NCBI GenBank assembly: GCA_945861965.1
Contig: CAMAWM010000006.1
Location: 16,750-80,749, forward strand
Length of the DNA: 64,000 nt
Direction: 5' to 3'
From: Chitinophaga pinensis
GTDB taxonomy: Bacteria; Bacteroidota; Bacteroidia; UKL13-3
The translations under genes were made by a program, and so were the position numbers. The notes beneath the pieces were generated by a model, which was not told the DNA's origin, ran no database searches, and worked only from the letters and a program-made list of their open reading frames with translations. Below, one piece after another: positions 25,047-33,913 of this stretch (within the stretch, counting starts at the first letter, position 1; each line of letters begins with the position of its first letter).

Positions 25047-27896
25047 TTAATGCGCCTCAAGCCAATTCTTTCCAACCCCAACATCTGCTTTTATTGGAAC
25101 ATTCAAATGCATTGCATTTTCCATTTCTTCAATTACTATTTTTTTCAGAATTTCTATTTCGTCTTTGTGTGCATCAAAAAGCAATTCATCGTGAACCTGC
25201 AAAATCATTTTTGAATGAATGATTTCTGATTTTTGATTCTTGATTCGCTTATGAATATTTATCATCGCAATTTTTATCATATCGGCCGCACTTCCTTGTA
25301 TAGGCGCATTGATAGCGTTTCGCTCTGCAAATCCTCGTATCGTAAAATTGGCAGAATTAATGTCACGCAAATATCTTTTTCGACCTTTTAAAGTTTGCAC
25401 ATAACCGTGTTCTTTTGCAAAGTTAATTGTGGTATTCATGTATTCTTTTATCCGTGGATACTGCTTCCAATATTCGTCAATTATAGCTCCTGCTTCTTTT
25501 CGTGGTATGCCTAAACTTTGGCTCAGCCCAAAAGCACTTTGTCCATAAATAATTCCAAAATTTACTGCTTTGGCATTTCTTCTTTCGGCCGAAGTAACTT
25601 CTTCAATATTTTTTCCGTAAACTTTTGATGCGGTTGCAGTGTGAATATCCAAAGCTTGTTTGAAGGCATCAATCATGTTTTCTTCGTTTGCAATAGATGC
25701 TACAATTCGCAATTCAATTTGAGAATAATCCGCACTTAGCAAAACAAAATTTTCGTTCCGAGGAATAAATGCTTTTCGAATTTCTTTGCCTCTATCTGTA
25801 CGAATTGGAATATTTTGCAGGTTTGGATTTATAGATGCAAGTCTGCCGGTCGCAGCTTCTGCTTGCTTAAAATTTGTATGAACTCTGCCGGTTATTTGGT
25901 TAATTTCTCGCGGCAATGCATCCACATAAGTTGATTTTAATTTTTGCAATTCGCGAATGTCCAAAATGCAGCGAACAATTTCGTGTTCGTTTAATTTTTG
26001 CAATACGTCTTCGCCCGTTTGATATTGTCCGGTTTTCGTTTTTTTGGCTTTTAGATCAAGTTTCAAGTGATCAAATAAAACTTCGCCCAATTGTTTTGGC
26101 GATGAAATATTAAACTCTAAACCACCCGAAAGTTCTTTTATTTTTTTGTCTTGTATTACAATTTCAATTTCTAATTCTTTTGAATAATCATTCAAAAATT
26201 CTTTATCAATTTTCACGCCCTCGCGTTCCATATCGTTCAACACATCAATCAATGGAATTTCAATTTCATCAAACAATTCTTTTACTTCATGTTCAATCAA
26301 AAGTGGCGAAAGTTTTTTTGACAACTGATAAGTTATATCTGCATCTTCAGCAGCATATTCTTTGATTTTTTCCATGTCAACTTCACGCATATTCAATTGA
26401 TTTTTTCCTCTTTTTCCAATCAATTCAGTAATTGAAACTGGCTGATAATTCAAATAAATTCCCGATAAGTAATCCATTCCATGACGCAAGTCTGGCTCTA
26501 TCAAATAATGTGCAAGCATGGTATCAAACAATGGTCCGCTTAATGTCAATCCATAGTTTTTAAGTATGCCTAAATCGTATTTAATATTTTGTCCGATTTT
26601 GCAAATCGTATCGCTTTCAAAAATCACTTTAAATTTTTCTAAGGTCTTTTTTGCTTCATCAAAATTGGAGCTACACGGAATATAATATGCCTCATTTGCT
26701 TTGATCGAAAATGAAATTCCGACAATTTCAGCATGCATTTCAAGTCCAGTTGTTTCGGTATCAAAACACACTTCTTTTTGCTGAAGCAAATTTTGGATTA
26801 ACTCGTTTTGTTTTTCTTCTGTGTCAACTAAAATATAATTATGCGTAGTGTTTGAAATGTTGTTATGAACGATTTCTGCTTGACTATTTGAAGTAGAAAG
26901 TTCAATGTTTGAATCTTGTGATCTTGGATTTGCATTTTGGTTGAACAAATCAAAAACTGTAGATGAGCTGGCTCTATCAACACTTGGAACATTTAAAATA
27001 GAAGTTTGAATCGCAGAGTTTGAATCGCCAAAAAGTCTTTTTGCCATTGTTTTAAATTCAAGTTCCGCAAAAAGTTTTTCACAAGCATCTTTGTCGGGTG
27101 ATTCTAAGATCAATTTGTCTTCTTCAAATTCAATCGGGACATTCAAATCAATAGTTGCCAATCTTTTTGAAAGAAAAGCTTGTTCTTTATTATTTTCTAT
27201 ATTTTCTTTTTGCTTTCCTTTTAGTTCGTGCGTGTGTTCATACAGACCTTCCATGCTTCCATATTTCTGCACCAAAAGCTTGGCGGTTTTTTCGCCAACA
27301 CCTGGTATTCCTGGAATATTATCAACCGAATCGCCCCACATTCCCAAAATATCAATTACTTGTTTTATGTCTGTTATTTCCCATTTTTTCAACACTTCGG
27401 GCACGCCCATAATTTCATATTCATTTCCAAGTCGTGCAGGTTTATAGATGAAAATATTTTCGCTAACCAACTGCCCAAAATCTTTATCCGGTGTCATCAT
27501 AAAAACTTTGAAACCTTCTTTCTCAGCTTTTTTTGCCAAGGTTCCAATGACGTCATCTGCCTCAAATCCTGGTCTAATTAATAAAGGAATTTTCAGCGCT
27601 TCGGTTAGTTGCATAATGTACGGCAAGGCAGACGAAATCCCTTCTGGCATTTCATCGCGGTGCGCTTTGTATGCTTCATATTCAATGTGTCTTGCTGTTG
27701 GTTCTGACGTATCAAAACTAACTCCAATATGTGTTGGTCTTTCTTTTTTTAAAATATCTAAAACCGTATTGGCATACCCAAAAATTGCGGAGGTATTGAA
27801 CCCATAACTTGTGATTCGAGGATTTTTACTGAATGCAAAATATGCGCGATAAACAAGCGCCATTCCATCCAGCAGAAATAATTTTTTATCAGACAT
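25047..27896 (-). CDS. polA: DNA polymerase I
   Basis: A 949-residue enzyme with all three domains. 5'-3' exonuclease (1-300): LLDGMALVYRAYFAF, GFEADDVIG, TPDKDFGQLV and a helix-hairpin-helix GIPGVGEKTAKLL. 3'-5' exonuclease (about 345-540): the active motif DTETTGLE is intact, so proofreading should work, with IGQNIKYDL and YAAEDADITYQL as Exo II/III. Polymerase (about 560-949): SADYSQIELRI, RRNAKAVNFGIIYGQSAFGLS and QVHDELLFD. A linker of about 45 residues (about 300-345) is rich in Ser, Asn and Gln. The ATG at 27896 (MSDKK) is preferred over a TTG at 27905, which lies inside the -7 box TACTTTTG. Confidence 0.97.
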   Translation of the reverse strand: MSDKKLFLLDGMALVYRAYFAFSKNPRITSYGFNTSAIFGYANTVLDILKKERPTHIGVSFDTSEPTARHIEYEAYKAHRDEMPEGISSALPYIMQLTEALKIPLLIRPGFEADDVIGTLAKKAEKEGFKVFMMTPDKDFGQLVSENIFIYKPARLGNEYEIMGVPEVLKKWEITDIKQVIDILGMWGDSVDNIPGIPGVGEKTAKLLVQKYGSMEGLYEHTHELKGKQKENIENNKEQAFLSKRLATIDLNVPIEFEEDKLILESPDKDACEKLFAELEFKTMAKRLFGDSNSAIQTSILNVPSVDRASSSTVFDLFNQNANPRSQDSNIELSTSNSQAEIVHNNISNTTHNYILVDTEEKQNELIQNLLQQKEVCFDTETTGLEMHAEIVGISFSIKANEAYYIPCSSNFDEAKKTLEKFKVIFESDTICKIGQNIKYDLGILKNYGLTLSGPLFDTMLAHYLIEPDLRHGMDYLSGIYLNYQPVSITELIGKRGKNQLNMREVDMEKIKEYAAEDADITYQLSKKLSPLLIEHEVKELFDEIEIPLIDVLNDMEREGVKIDKEFLNDYSKELEIEIVIQDKKIKELSGGLEFNISSPKQLGEVLFDHLKLDLKAKKTKTGQYQTGEDVLQKLNEHEIVRCILDIRELQKLKSTYVDALPREINQITGRVHTNFKQAEAATGRLASINPNLQNIPIRTDRGKEIRKAFIPRNENFVLLSADYSQIELRIVASIANEENMIDAFKQALDIHTATASKVYGKNIEEVTSAERRNAKAVNFGIIYGQSAFGLSQSLGIPRKEAGAIIDEYWKQYPRIKEYMNTTINFAKEHGYVQTLKGRKRYLRDINSANFTIRGFAERNAINAPIQGSAADMIKIAMINIHKRIKNQKSEIIHSKMILQVHDELLFDAHKDEIEILKKIVIEEMENAMHLNVPIKADVGVGKNWLEAH

Positions 27897-27902
27897 AAGT
27901 GT

Positions 27903-27910
27903 CAAAAGTA
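27903..27910 (-). promoter_or_regulatory. -7 box (TACTTTTG) for polA
   Basis: An exact TAnnTTTG on the minus strand, only 6 nt before the polA ATG. Used as such, it would give a leaderless or nearly leaderless mRNA. It sits 3 bp from the opposing box at 27914. Confidence 0.5.
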
Positions 27911-27913
27911 AAG

Positions 27914-27921
27914 TATTTTTG
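27914..27921 (+). promoter_or_regulatory. -7 box (TATTTTTG) for the spermidine-synthase-like gene
   Basis: An exact TAnnTTTG on the plus strand, 25 nt before the TTG start at 27947. With the polA box it forms a compact divergent promoter pair in about 20 bp. Confidence 0.45.
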
Positions 27922-27946
27922 CAACTCTTAATTCCAAAGTTTTTTA

Positions 27947-28621
27947 TTGAAAAATATATTCAAATTAGCAGCTCAAAAAATTAAATACTTAAGCAGTTTT
28001 TTGTTTGGCGATCTAATTGCAGTTTACGAAAGCAAATTGAATGGACGACTTGAATTGTGGCGATTGGAGGGGAAATTAATTTTGAATTCAAAAAACGCAA
28101 ATCAATCTTTCGATAGTCTTCACAGGGTTTTTCAAAAAACTTTTCAAAAAATAAATCTTCTTCTTCTTCAACCAAAAAATATTTTATTGATAGGGCTTGG
28201 CGCTGGAAGTGTGGTAGATATTTTAATAAATGAGCTTAAGTTGGATTGTAAAATTGACGCAATAGAACATGACGAAACAATGATTGAAATTGCTAAAAAA
28301 CATTTTAACATTGATAAATTTTCCGATTTGAATATTATTGTTTCAGATGCTTATAAATATGTTTCGGTTTGCAACAAAATTTACGATTTGATTGTAGTTG
28401 ATTTGTTTAAAGACGATCAAATAGAAGAGCGGTTTTTTGATGAATCATTCAATCAAAATTTATTAAAATTAAGCACCAGCGGAAAAATTATTTTTAATAC
28501 CATTCAACGGAACGAAATTCAAAAAATACAATTTGAAAATCTGAAGAAATTTTACATTTCAAATAATAAACTTTGTAACGAATTTATTTTAGAGGAAGAA
28601 AATAAAGTATTGGTAATTTAA
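27947..28621 (+). CDS. Spermidine-synthase-like methyltransferase-fold protein
   Basis: A 224-residue Rossmann protein. LLIGLGAGSVVDILINE (motif I, about 81-97), IDAIEHDETMIEIAKKHF (acidic ribose-binding loop) and YDLIVVDLFKDDQIEERFF (motif with the D-L-F in place of the D-A/V-F of spermidine synthases). It lacks the N-terminal tetramerisation strands of true SpeE and the complete polyamine-binding Asp/Tyr set, so it may be a related S-adenosyl-binding enzyme rather than a spermidine synthase. Start is TTG; no ATG lies nearby upstream. Its stop overlaps the stop of the converging purF-like gene. Confidence 0.75.
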   Translation: MKNIFKLAAQKIKYLSSFLFGDLIAVYESKLNGRLELWRLEGKLILNSKNANQSFDSLHRVFQKTFQKINLLLLQPKNILLIGLGAGSVVDILINELKLDCKIDAIEHDETMIEIAKKHFNIDKFSDLNIIVSDAYKYVSVCNKIYDLIVVDLFKDDQIEERFFDESFNQNLLKLSTSGKIIFNTIQRNEIQKIQFENLKKFYISNNKLCNEFILEEENKVLVI

Positions 28622-30513
28622 TACGCTCTAGAATCGCTGCCTTCAATATAATTAATAAATGCTTTGTTAACCACTTTGTTACCTCCTGGCGTGGGATAAT
28701 CTCCACTAAAATACCAATCGCCTTTGTGGTTTGGACAGGCTATGTGAAGGTTGGAAATGGTTTGATAAATTATTTTCAATTCGGCTTTTAAGTCACTTGG
28801 TTTTACAATTTCAGCAATTTTATTTGAAATTTCTTCGTCTGTAAAATTAGCGTACAATACTTTTACATAATTCTGCAATTCTTCTTTGGGCAAATTTTCT
28901 TGCGCTTTGCATTTGTTATATACATCAATCAATTGTTTTTCTAATCTACGGTCTTTTAACAAGGCAACCATTGCTTGAAATGCAACAAAGTCTTTCAATT
29001 TACTCATATCAATACCGTAACAATCGGGGTAACGAATTTGTGGCGCTGAGGAAACAATAATTATTTTTAATGGATTTAATCTGTCTAATATTCTAAGAAT
29101 TGAAGTTCGTAAAGTTGTTCCTCTAACTATCGAATCATCAATAACAACCAATGTATCGGTTTCGTTTTTTACTATTCCATACGTTACATCGTACACATGT
29201 GCAACCATGTCTTCGCGGTTTGTATCATCCATTATAAAAGTTCTAAGTTTAGCATCTTTTACAGCCACTCTTTCTCTTCGCGGACGAAGCGATAAAATAT
29301 TTTTAAGTGTCGAGTCGTTTAGGTTATGTCCAAGTTTTAGAATCTGTTCCGTTTTATACCTATCCAACAAATCGTTAATTCCATCAATCAAACCATAAAA
29401 CGATACGGCTGCAGTATTTGGGATATAACTGAAAACTGTATTTTTCATATCGTAATTTACAGCTTTCATAATTTTATCGGCCAACAAATAACCCAATTGT
29501 TTTCTCTCTTTGTAAATATCTAAATCGTTTCCACGACTAAAATAAATTCTTTCAAAAGAACAGGCTTTATTTTCTTGAGGATGCAAAATATTGGTTTCAA
29601 ATACTTCACCATTTTTTTTGATAATTAAAGCGTTGCCAGCTCCTAACTCTTTAACATCTCTAATCTTAACGTTGAAACCTGTTTGAATGGCTGGTCGCTC
29701 GCTAGTTACCACCACAACCTCATCATCGTAATAATAAAAACATGGGCGAATACCATTTGGATCTCTAACTACAAATGCATCGCCATGTCCCATTACACCT
29801 GCCATCACATAACCTCCATCAGCATCGCGCAACGATTTTTTTAATATATTTTCTACATTGATATTATCGGCAATCAAATGCGAAATTTTTTGATTGCTAT
29901 GACCTTCTAATTTAAACTTGGTAAATTTTCTTTGATTTTCTTCGTCCAAAAAATGCCCAATTTTTTCGAGCATGGTTACGGTATCTGTCTTCAAACTTGG
30001 GTGTTGTCCCAATGCTACTAACACATCAAATAATTCATCAACATTAGTGAGGTTAAAATTTCCGGCCAAAACAAGATTTCTACTCATCCAGTTGTTTTCG
30101 CGAATGAAAGGATGACACAAGTCAACGCTATTTCCACCATGAGTTCCATAACGCAAATGACCTAGCAACACCTCGGCTACAAAAGGTGCATTTGCTTTTA
30201 AATAATTAACATCTTTGATTTGTTCTTTGGTACCGCTGTTGTTTATTTTCTTGTTTATTTTCTCAAAAATTTTGGCAACAGCATTGCTATCATTGGCTCT
30301 TTGTCGGTCAATAAAATTCTCGCCTGGCTTAACATCAATTTTAATTGCAGCAACCCCAGCTCCATCTTGTCCACGGTTGTGTTGTTTCTCCATTAGGAGA
30401 TACATTTTTTTTAAGCCGTAAAGTGCAGATCCATACTTCTGTTGATAGTAGGTAAGCGGTTTGCGCAGCCTTATGAGCGCTATTCCACACTCATGTTTTA
30501 TTGCATCGCTCAT
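28618..30513 (-). CDS. Amidophosphoribosyltransferase (long PurF paralogue)
   Basis: A 631-residue class II glutamine amidotransferase fused to a PRTase. The N-terminus reads MSDAIKHEC, so Cys9 would be the catalytic nucleophile after removal of a short propeptide. Glutaminase features: HNRGQDGAG and LGHLRYGTHG; Fe-S-type or PRTase features: GIRPCFYYYDD, SYIPNTAAVSFYG, and the PRPP loop VVIDDSIVRGTT. It is about 150 residues longer than standard PurF (about 480-510). The extra length is spread over an insert (about 80-115) and a C-terminal tail with CPNHKGDWYFSGDYPTPGG. This long form is common in Bacteroidota beside a standard PurF. It may catalyse the first step of purine synthesis or act in a related pathway; which is not settled by sequence. 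Confidence 0.85.
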   Translation of the reverse strand: MSDAIKHECGIALIRLRKPLTYYQQKYGSALYGLKKMYLLMEKQHNRGQDGAGVAAIKIDVKPGENFIDRQRANDSNAVAKIFEKINKKINNSGTKEQIKDVNYLKANAPFVAEVLLGHLRYGTHGGNSVDLCHPFIRENNWMSRNLVLAGNFNLTNVDELFDVLVALGQHPSLKTDTVTMLEKIGHFLDEENQRKFTKFKLEGHSNQKISHLIADNINVENILKKSLRDADGGYVMAGVMGHGDAFVVRDPNGIRPCFYYYDDEVVVVTSERPAIQTGFNVKIRDVKELGAGNALIIKKNGEVFETNILHPQENKACSFERIYFSRGNDLDIYKERKQLGYLLADKIMKAVNYDMKNTVFSYIPNTAAVSFYGLIDGINDLLDRYKTEQILKLGHNLNDSTLKNILSLRPRRERVAVKDAKLRTFIMDDTNREDMVAHVYDVTYGIVKNETDTLVVIDDSIVRGTTLRTSILRILDRLNPLKIIIVSSAPQIRYPDCYGIDMSKLKDFVAFQAMVALLKDRRLEKQLIDVYNKCKAQENLPKEELQNYVKVLYANFTDEEISNKIAEIVKPSDLKAELKIIYQTISNLHIACPNHKGDWYFSGDYPTPGGNKVVNKAFINYIEGSDSRAY

Positions 30514-30525
30514 AAATTATGGTTG

Positions 30526-30533
30526 CGAAAGTA
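30526..30533 (-). promoter_or_regulatory. -7 box (TACTTTCG) for the purF-like gene
   Basis: One mismatch from TAnnTTTG, 12 nt before the ATG at 30513. Confidence 0.4.
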
Positions 30534-30573
30534 GTATTTAATACCGAGATTTTTTAACGTACAAAAAGTATAA

Positions 30574-31041
30574 TTATTTATTTTTTCTCTCTTTCAAAAC
30601 ATTATCCAACATTTCAATAAAAGTTTCAGGTCCCATATATCCAGCTTGTAAAAAGAGTTGTTTTTTATCTGTAATAATTACATACGTTGTAGGAAAACCG
30701 GTTTTTTCGCCTCGGCTAAGTTGCGAGTACATTTCAGCCGGAGAAAATTTTTGCCCATCCACATCGTATATTATTCCTTGTTTTTCGGGATTAAACTTAA
30801 TAGCAATAAAATCTTTATTTAGCCTTTTTATAACTTCAGGATTGGCGTACGTATCGCGATCCATTTTTTTACACCATCCGCACCAATCGGTATAGGCATC
30901 AACCAACAGTATTTTATTTTTCTTTATGGCAAGTGGATACCCTTCGTTCCAATCGTACCATTTCATCAAATCTTCTTGTTTTGTAGAAAAGGATGTGAAT
31001 ACAATAAAAAGTACAGGCAATACAAAAATTAATTTTTTCAT
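30574..31041 (-). CDS. Secreted thioredoxin-like protein
   Basis: A 155-residue protein: a signal peptide (1-19), then a thioredoxin fold with the active site Cys54-Gly-Trp-Cys57 (DWCGWCKKM) and the cis-Pro segment TGFPTTYVI at about 115-123. Members of this thioredoxin_7/DsbD-gamma-like group act as periplasmic thiol reductases or oxidases. WCGWC is typical of periplasmic Bacteroidota members. Only one gene stands in this transcript. Confidence 0.87.
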   Translation of the reverse strand: MKKLIFVLPVLFIVFTSFSTKQEDLMKWYDWNEGYPLAIKKNKILLVDAYTDWCGWCKKMDRDTYANPEVIKRLNKDFIAIKFNPEKQGIIYDVDGQKFSPAEMYSQLSRGEKTGFPTTYVIITDKKQLFLQAGYMGPETFIEMLDNVLKERKNK

Positions 31042-31057
31042 TGGAGAATATTTTGGC

Positions 31058-31065
31058 CAAAAATA
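31058..31065 (-). promoter_or_regulatory. -7 box (TATTTTTG) for the thioredoxin-like gene
   Basis: Exact TAnnTTTG, 16 nt before the ATG at 31041. Confidence 0.45.
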
Positions 31066-31116
31066 ACAATAATTATACCTGTTTTTATAGTGGCTATTAA
31101 AATTATAACCATAAAC

Positions 31117-31150
31117 TTGTTTTATTTATTAATAGTTTTTTATATGTTTG
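31117..31150 (+). promoter_or_regulatory. Promoter of the DUF4468 gene
   Basis: TTG (31117-31119), a 23-nt spacer, TATGTTTG (31143-31150). The exact -7 box ends 4 nt before the ATG at 31155, implying a leaderless transcript. Confidence 0.5.
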
Positions 31151-31154
31151 GCGA

Positions 31155-31850
31155 ATGAATACACACCAAGCATATAATACTTTAACCAAAACGGTTATCG
31201 TATTTGTAACGATGATTTTAATGTCAGTGTCTGCATATAGTCAAACCGTAGAACCTGTTGCTAACATGTACGATGACACTACTGCGGTAGCAGCTGATAG
31301 CACAAGCACTACCAGCACAGATAGTCAGACTAAAGTTGTTGTTGTAAAACCATACGAAAGAATTGCACTTTCTATTGACAGCGTTACAAATTTGATAGCC
31401 TACAACGGAGTTGTTGAGCAAGAAGATAGCGGCAGCGATTCGCTTTATTTAAGAGCAAAGCGTTTTGCTGAAGAGTGGTTTGGAAAGAGCAATTCTGTAT
31501 TTGAACTTGAAAAACGAGGTCAAAAATTAATATTAAACGCAACCATTCCGGCTAATGCTTACATTAATAAATACAATAAAAAATCAATGGGCAAGTATCA
31601 ATTCAGAATGATTATATTGATAAAAGAAGGCCGATACAAATATACTTTAACAAACTTTGTTCACGAAGCTGCTAAACCAAACAATGGAAAACCTTCAAGA
31701 AATTATTTCGAATATTATAATTCAGCCACTCAAAATGTTCGTTTGTGTGATGGAATTCTTCGCTTTGCCGACCACGACATAAAAGAAACAATCAGTCGTT
31801 TTAAATTAGCAATGAGAGATCCAATCTTCTTAGACGAAGACGAATGGTAG
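31155..31850 (+). CDS. DUF4468 domain secreted protein
   Basis: A 231-residue protein with a hydrophobic export signal (about 12-30, VFVTMILMSVSAYSQ). It then has a Thr/Ser-rich linker (about 36-62) and a DUF4468 domain (about 90-220) recognised by YLRAKRFAEEWFGKSNSVFE, LILNATIPANAYIN and GKYQFRMIILIKEGRYKYTLTNFVHE. DUF4468 domains have a TBP-like fold and appear in exported Bacteroidota proteins; their role is unknown. No partner gene is adjacent. Confidence 0.75.
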   Translation: MNTHQAYNTLTKTVIVFVTMILMSVSAYSQTVEPVANMYDDTTAVAADSTSTTSTDSQTKVVVVKPYERIALSIDSVTNLIAYNGVVEQEDSGSDSLYLRAKRFAEEWFGKSNSVFELEKRGQKLILNATIPANAYINKYNKKSMGKYQFRMIILIKEGRYKYTLTNFVHEAAKPNNGKPSRNYFEYYNSATQNVRLCDGILRFADHDIKETISRFKLAMRDPIFLDEDEW

Positions 31851-32106
31851 AAATTATTTAGTTTCTATAGATAAAAAAATCATGGTTTAGCGGCACAAAT
31901 TCCACTTTTTAGCAGCAATTCGCTGTAAAACTTTAACTACGCTCTAAATAGACTGCAGCCAAAAGGAGAAGCCAAAGCAATATTAAAGTCCTCAACCACT
32001 ATTATTTTCTATGCAAGAATTAGACTTTTATACAGTGGCTTTAGCACTGAATATTAATAAAAATGAATTAGTTAAGAATTCTCATTCAGAAATTTTTTAA
32101 AAACAG
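31851..32106. other. Intergenic stretch before tRNA-Gln, no gene seen
   Basis: About 260 bp without an open frame that looks coding. A weak hairpin (TAGAAA / TTTCTA) at the DUF4468 stop lacks a T-run. The end holds the tRNA promoter. Confidence 0.5.
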
Positions 32107-32136
32107 TTTCCTAATTCGTAAAAATTAATACCTTCG
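32107..32136 (+). promoter_or_regulatory. Promoter of tRNA-Gln (and probably prs)
   Basis: TTTC (32107-32110), an 18-nt spacer, TACCTTCG (32129-32136), one mismatch in each box. It ends 14 nt before the tRNA, a fitting distance for a stable-RNA promoter. Confidence 0.6.
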
Positions 32137-32150
32137 CAACCCTTAAACTT

Positions 32151-32223
32151 TGTCCGATAGTGTAACTGGCAACACGTCTGATTTTGGTTCAGAAGAGTCT
32201 AGGTTCGAGCCCTAGTCGGACAA
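32151..32223 (+). tRNA. tRNA-Gln (anticodon TTG)
   Basis: A 73-nt cloverleaf: acceptor TGTCCGA/TCGGACA, D-arm GTGT/ACAC, anticodon arm TCTGA-TTTTGGT-TCAGA with anticodon TTG at positions 34-36, T-arm CTAGG-TTCGAGC-CCTAG. The 3' CCA is not encoded. prs starts 15 nt downstream, so the tRNA is probably cut from a joint transcript. Confidence 0.96.
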
Positions 32224-32238
32224 CAAAATTTTGGAATA

Positions 32239-33204
32239 ATGATTAATCGCAACGAGGTAAAACTTTTTTCAGGCACCGAATCAAAATATTTGGCCGAAAA
32301 AATAGCGGCAGCTTACGGGCAACCGCTGGGCGATTGTGTTATTTCAAAGTTTAGCGATGGAGAATTTCAACCAAATTACAACGAAAGTGTACGTGGTTGC
32401 GATGTTTTCTTAATTCAATCAACCTTTGCCAATGCCGATAATTTGCTAGAGTTGTTATTGATGATTGATGCTGCAAAAAGAGCATCGGCACATTATATAA
32501 CAGCAGTAATTCCTTATTTTGGAATGGCAAGACAAGATAGAAAAGACAAACCGCGCGTATCAATAGGAAGCAAGGTGATAGCAGATGTTTTAACCGCTGT
32601 TGGTGCTAGCCGAGTAATGACAATGGATTTGCATGCTCCTCAAATACAAGGATTTTTTAAAATTCCAGTTGATCACTTAGACCCATCGGTTGTATTTATT
32701 CCTTACATCAAAAAAAATATAGGCAATAAAAACCTAATGATAGCTTCGCCTGACATTGGTTCGTCAGCCAGAGCACGTTCTTATGCTAAGAATTTAGGTG
32801 TCGATATGGTAATTGTAGACAAAGAGCGTAGACGTGCTAACGAAATTGCATCAATGACATTAATCGGAGATGTAAGCGGTCGCGATATTATTATGGTTGA
32901 TGATATTATTGATACCGGAAACACTTTGGCAAAAGCGGCTTTGCTTATGAAAGAAAAAGGCGCGTTAAGTGTTAGAGCCATGTGTACACATCCCGTACTT
33001 TCGGGCAATGCATATGAAACTATTGAAAACTCAGTAATAGACGAGTTGGTTGTGTGCGATACCATACCACTTAGAAAAGAAAGTCCAAAAATAAAGGTGC
33101 TTTCAGTAGCTCAACTTTTTGCAGATGCAATCAGAAATATTAATGAACACGGAAGCATCAGCTCTTTGTTTGATATAAAAGAAAAAACAATAGTAAATAA
33201 TTAA
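32239..33204 (+). CDS. prs: Ribose-phosphate pyrophosphokinase
   Basis: A 321-residue PRPP synthase that makes PRPP from ribose-5-phosphate and ATP for nucleotide, His and Trp synthesis. Seen: SDGEFQPNYNESVRGCDVFL (about 39-58), IPYFGMARQDRKDKPR (ATP flexible loop, about 92-107), MDLHAPQIQGFF, and the PRPP loop MVDDIIDTGNTL at about 217-228. The length is normal. It follows tRNA-Gln by 15 bp and precedes the L25 gene by 12 bp, so tRNA, prs and L25 appear to be one transcript ended by the terminator at 33871. Confidence 0.97.
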   Translation: MINRNEVKLFSGTESKYLAEKIAAAYGQPLGDCVISKFSDGEFQPNYNESVRGCDVFLIQSTFANADNLLELLLMIDAAKRASAHYITAVIPYFGMARQDRKDKPRVSIGSKVIADVLTAVGASRVMTMDLHAPQIQGFFKIPVDHLDPSVVFIPYIKKNIGNKNLMIASPDIGSSARARSYAKNLGVDMVIVDKERRRANEIASMTLIGDVSGRDIIMVDDIIDTGNTLAKAALLMKEKGALSVRAMCTHPVLSGNAYETIENSVIDELVVCDTIPLRKESPKIKVLSVAQLFADAIRNINEHGSISSLFDIKEKTIVNN

Positions 33205-33216
33205 ACGAAAAATAAA

Positions 33217-33846
33217 ATGAAAACATTAGCATTATTTGGAAATAAACGTAGCCAAATCGGAAAAACAAATACAAAAGCAATAAGAACAGAGGGAAAAGTT
33301 CCATGTGTGCTTTATGGTGGTAAAGAGAATTTACATTTTACGATTTACGAAGCCGATTTTAAACAATTGGTTTATACGCCCAATACTTACAAAGTACAAT
33401 TGGATGTAGATGGCCAGATTTTTAAAACCATTTTAAAAGACATTCAGTTTCATCCAGTAAACGACTCAATAATTCACGCTGATTTTTTTGAAATCAATGA
33501 AGACATAGATGTTGAATTATATATTCCAATTAAATTTAAAGGAAATGCAATTGGTGTAAGAAACGGTGGAAAGTTGATTGTTAAATCTTCTAAAATACGT
33601 GTGAGGGGATTGCCTAAAAATCTGCCTGATTTTTTAGAAGTAGATGTGGAAGGACTTGAAATAGGAAAAGCTATAAAAATTAAAGATTTGAGTAGCCCGA
33701 ATATTATTTTGCTTGATTCTCCAGACAATCTTGTTGTAACTGTAAGAGTTACTCGTGCGGTGGTTGAAGAGGTTAAAACAGTTGCTCCGATTGCTGCTGC
33801 TCCCGCTGCTCCAGTTGCTGAAGCAAAAGACACTAAGAAAAAATAA
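33217..33846 (+). CDS. rplY: 50S ribosomal protein L25/Ctc
   Basis: A 209-residue long-form L25 (CTC type) that binds 5S rRNA. N-terminal L25 domain (about 1-95; TEGKVPCVLYGG, FHPVNDSIIHADFFE), C-terminal beta domain (about 96-185; NGGKLIVKSSKIRVRGLP, VDVEGLEIGKAIKI) and an Ala/Pro-rich charged tail. The tail's repeated Ala-Pro resembles other Bacteroidota members. It is cotranscribed with prs, a pairing common in bacteria. Confidence 0.95.
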   Translation: MKTLALFGNKRSQIGKTNTKAIRTEGKVPCVLYGGKENLHFTIYEADFKQLVYTPNTYKVQLDVDGQIFKTILKDIQFHPVNDSIIHADFFEINEDIDVELYIPIKFKGNAIGVRNGGKLIVKSSKIRVRGLPKNLPDFLEVDVEGLEIGKAIKIKDLSSPNIILLDSPDNLVVTVRVTRAVVEEVKTVAPIAAAPAAPVAEAKDTKKK

Positions 33847-33870
33847 TTAGTTGAACTTATAAAACTAAAA

Positions 33871-33898
33871 ACCCGATACATGTGTATCGGGTTTTTTT
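33871..33898 (+). terminator. Rho-independent terminator after rplY
   Basis: Stem ACCCGATA(C) (33871-33879) with (G)TATCGGGT (33884-33892), small loop, T-run after. A-run before it also allows weak function on the other strand for the converging endonuclease gene. Confidence 0.9.
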
Positions 33899-33913
33899 AT
33901 TTAAAGGGTATTT

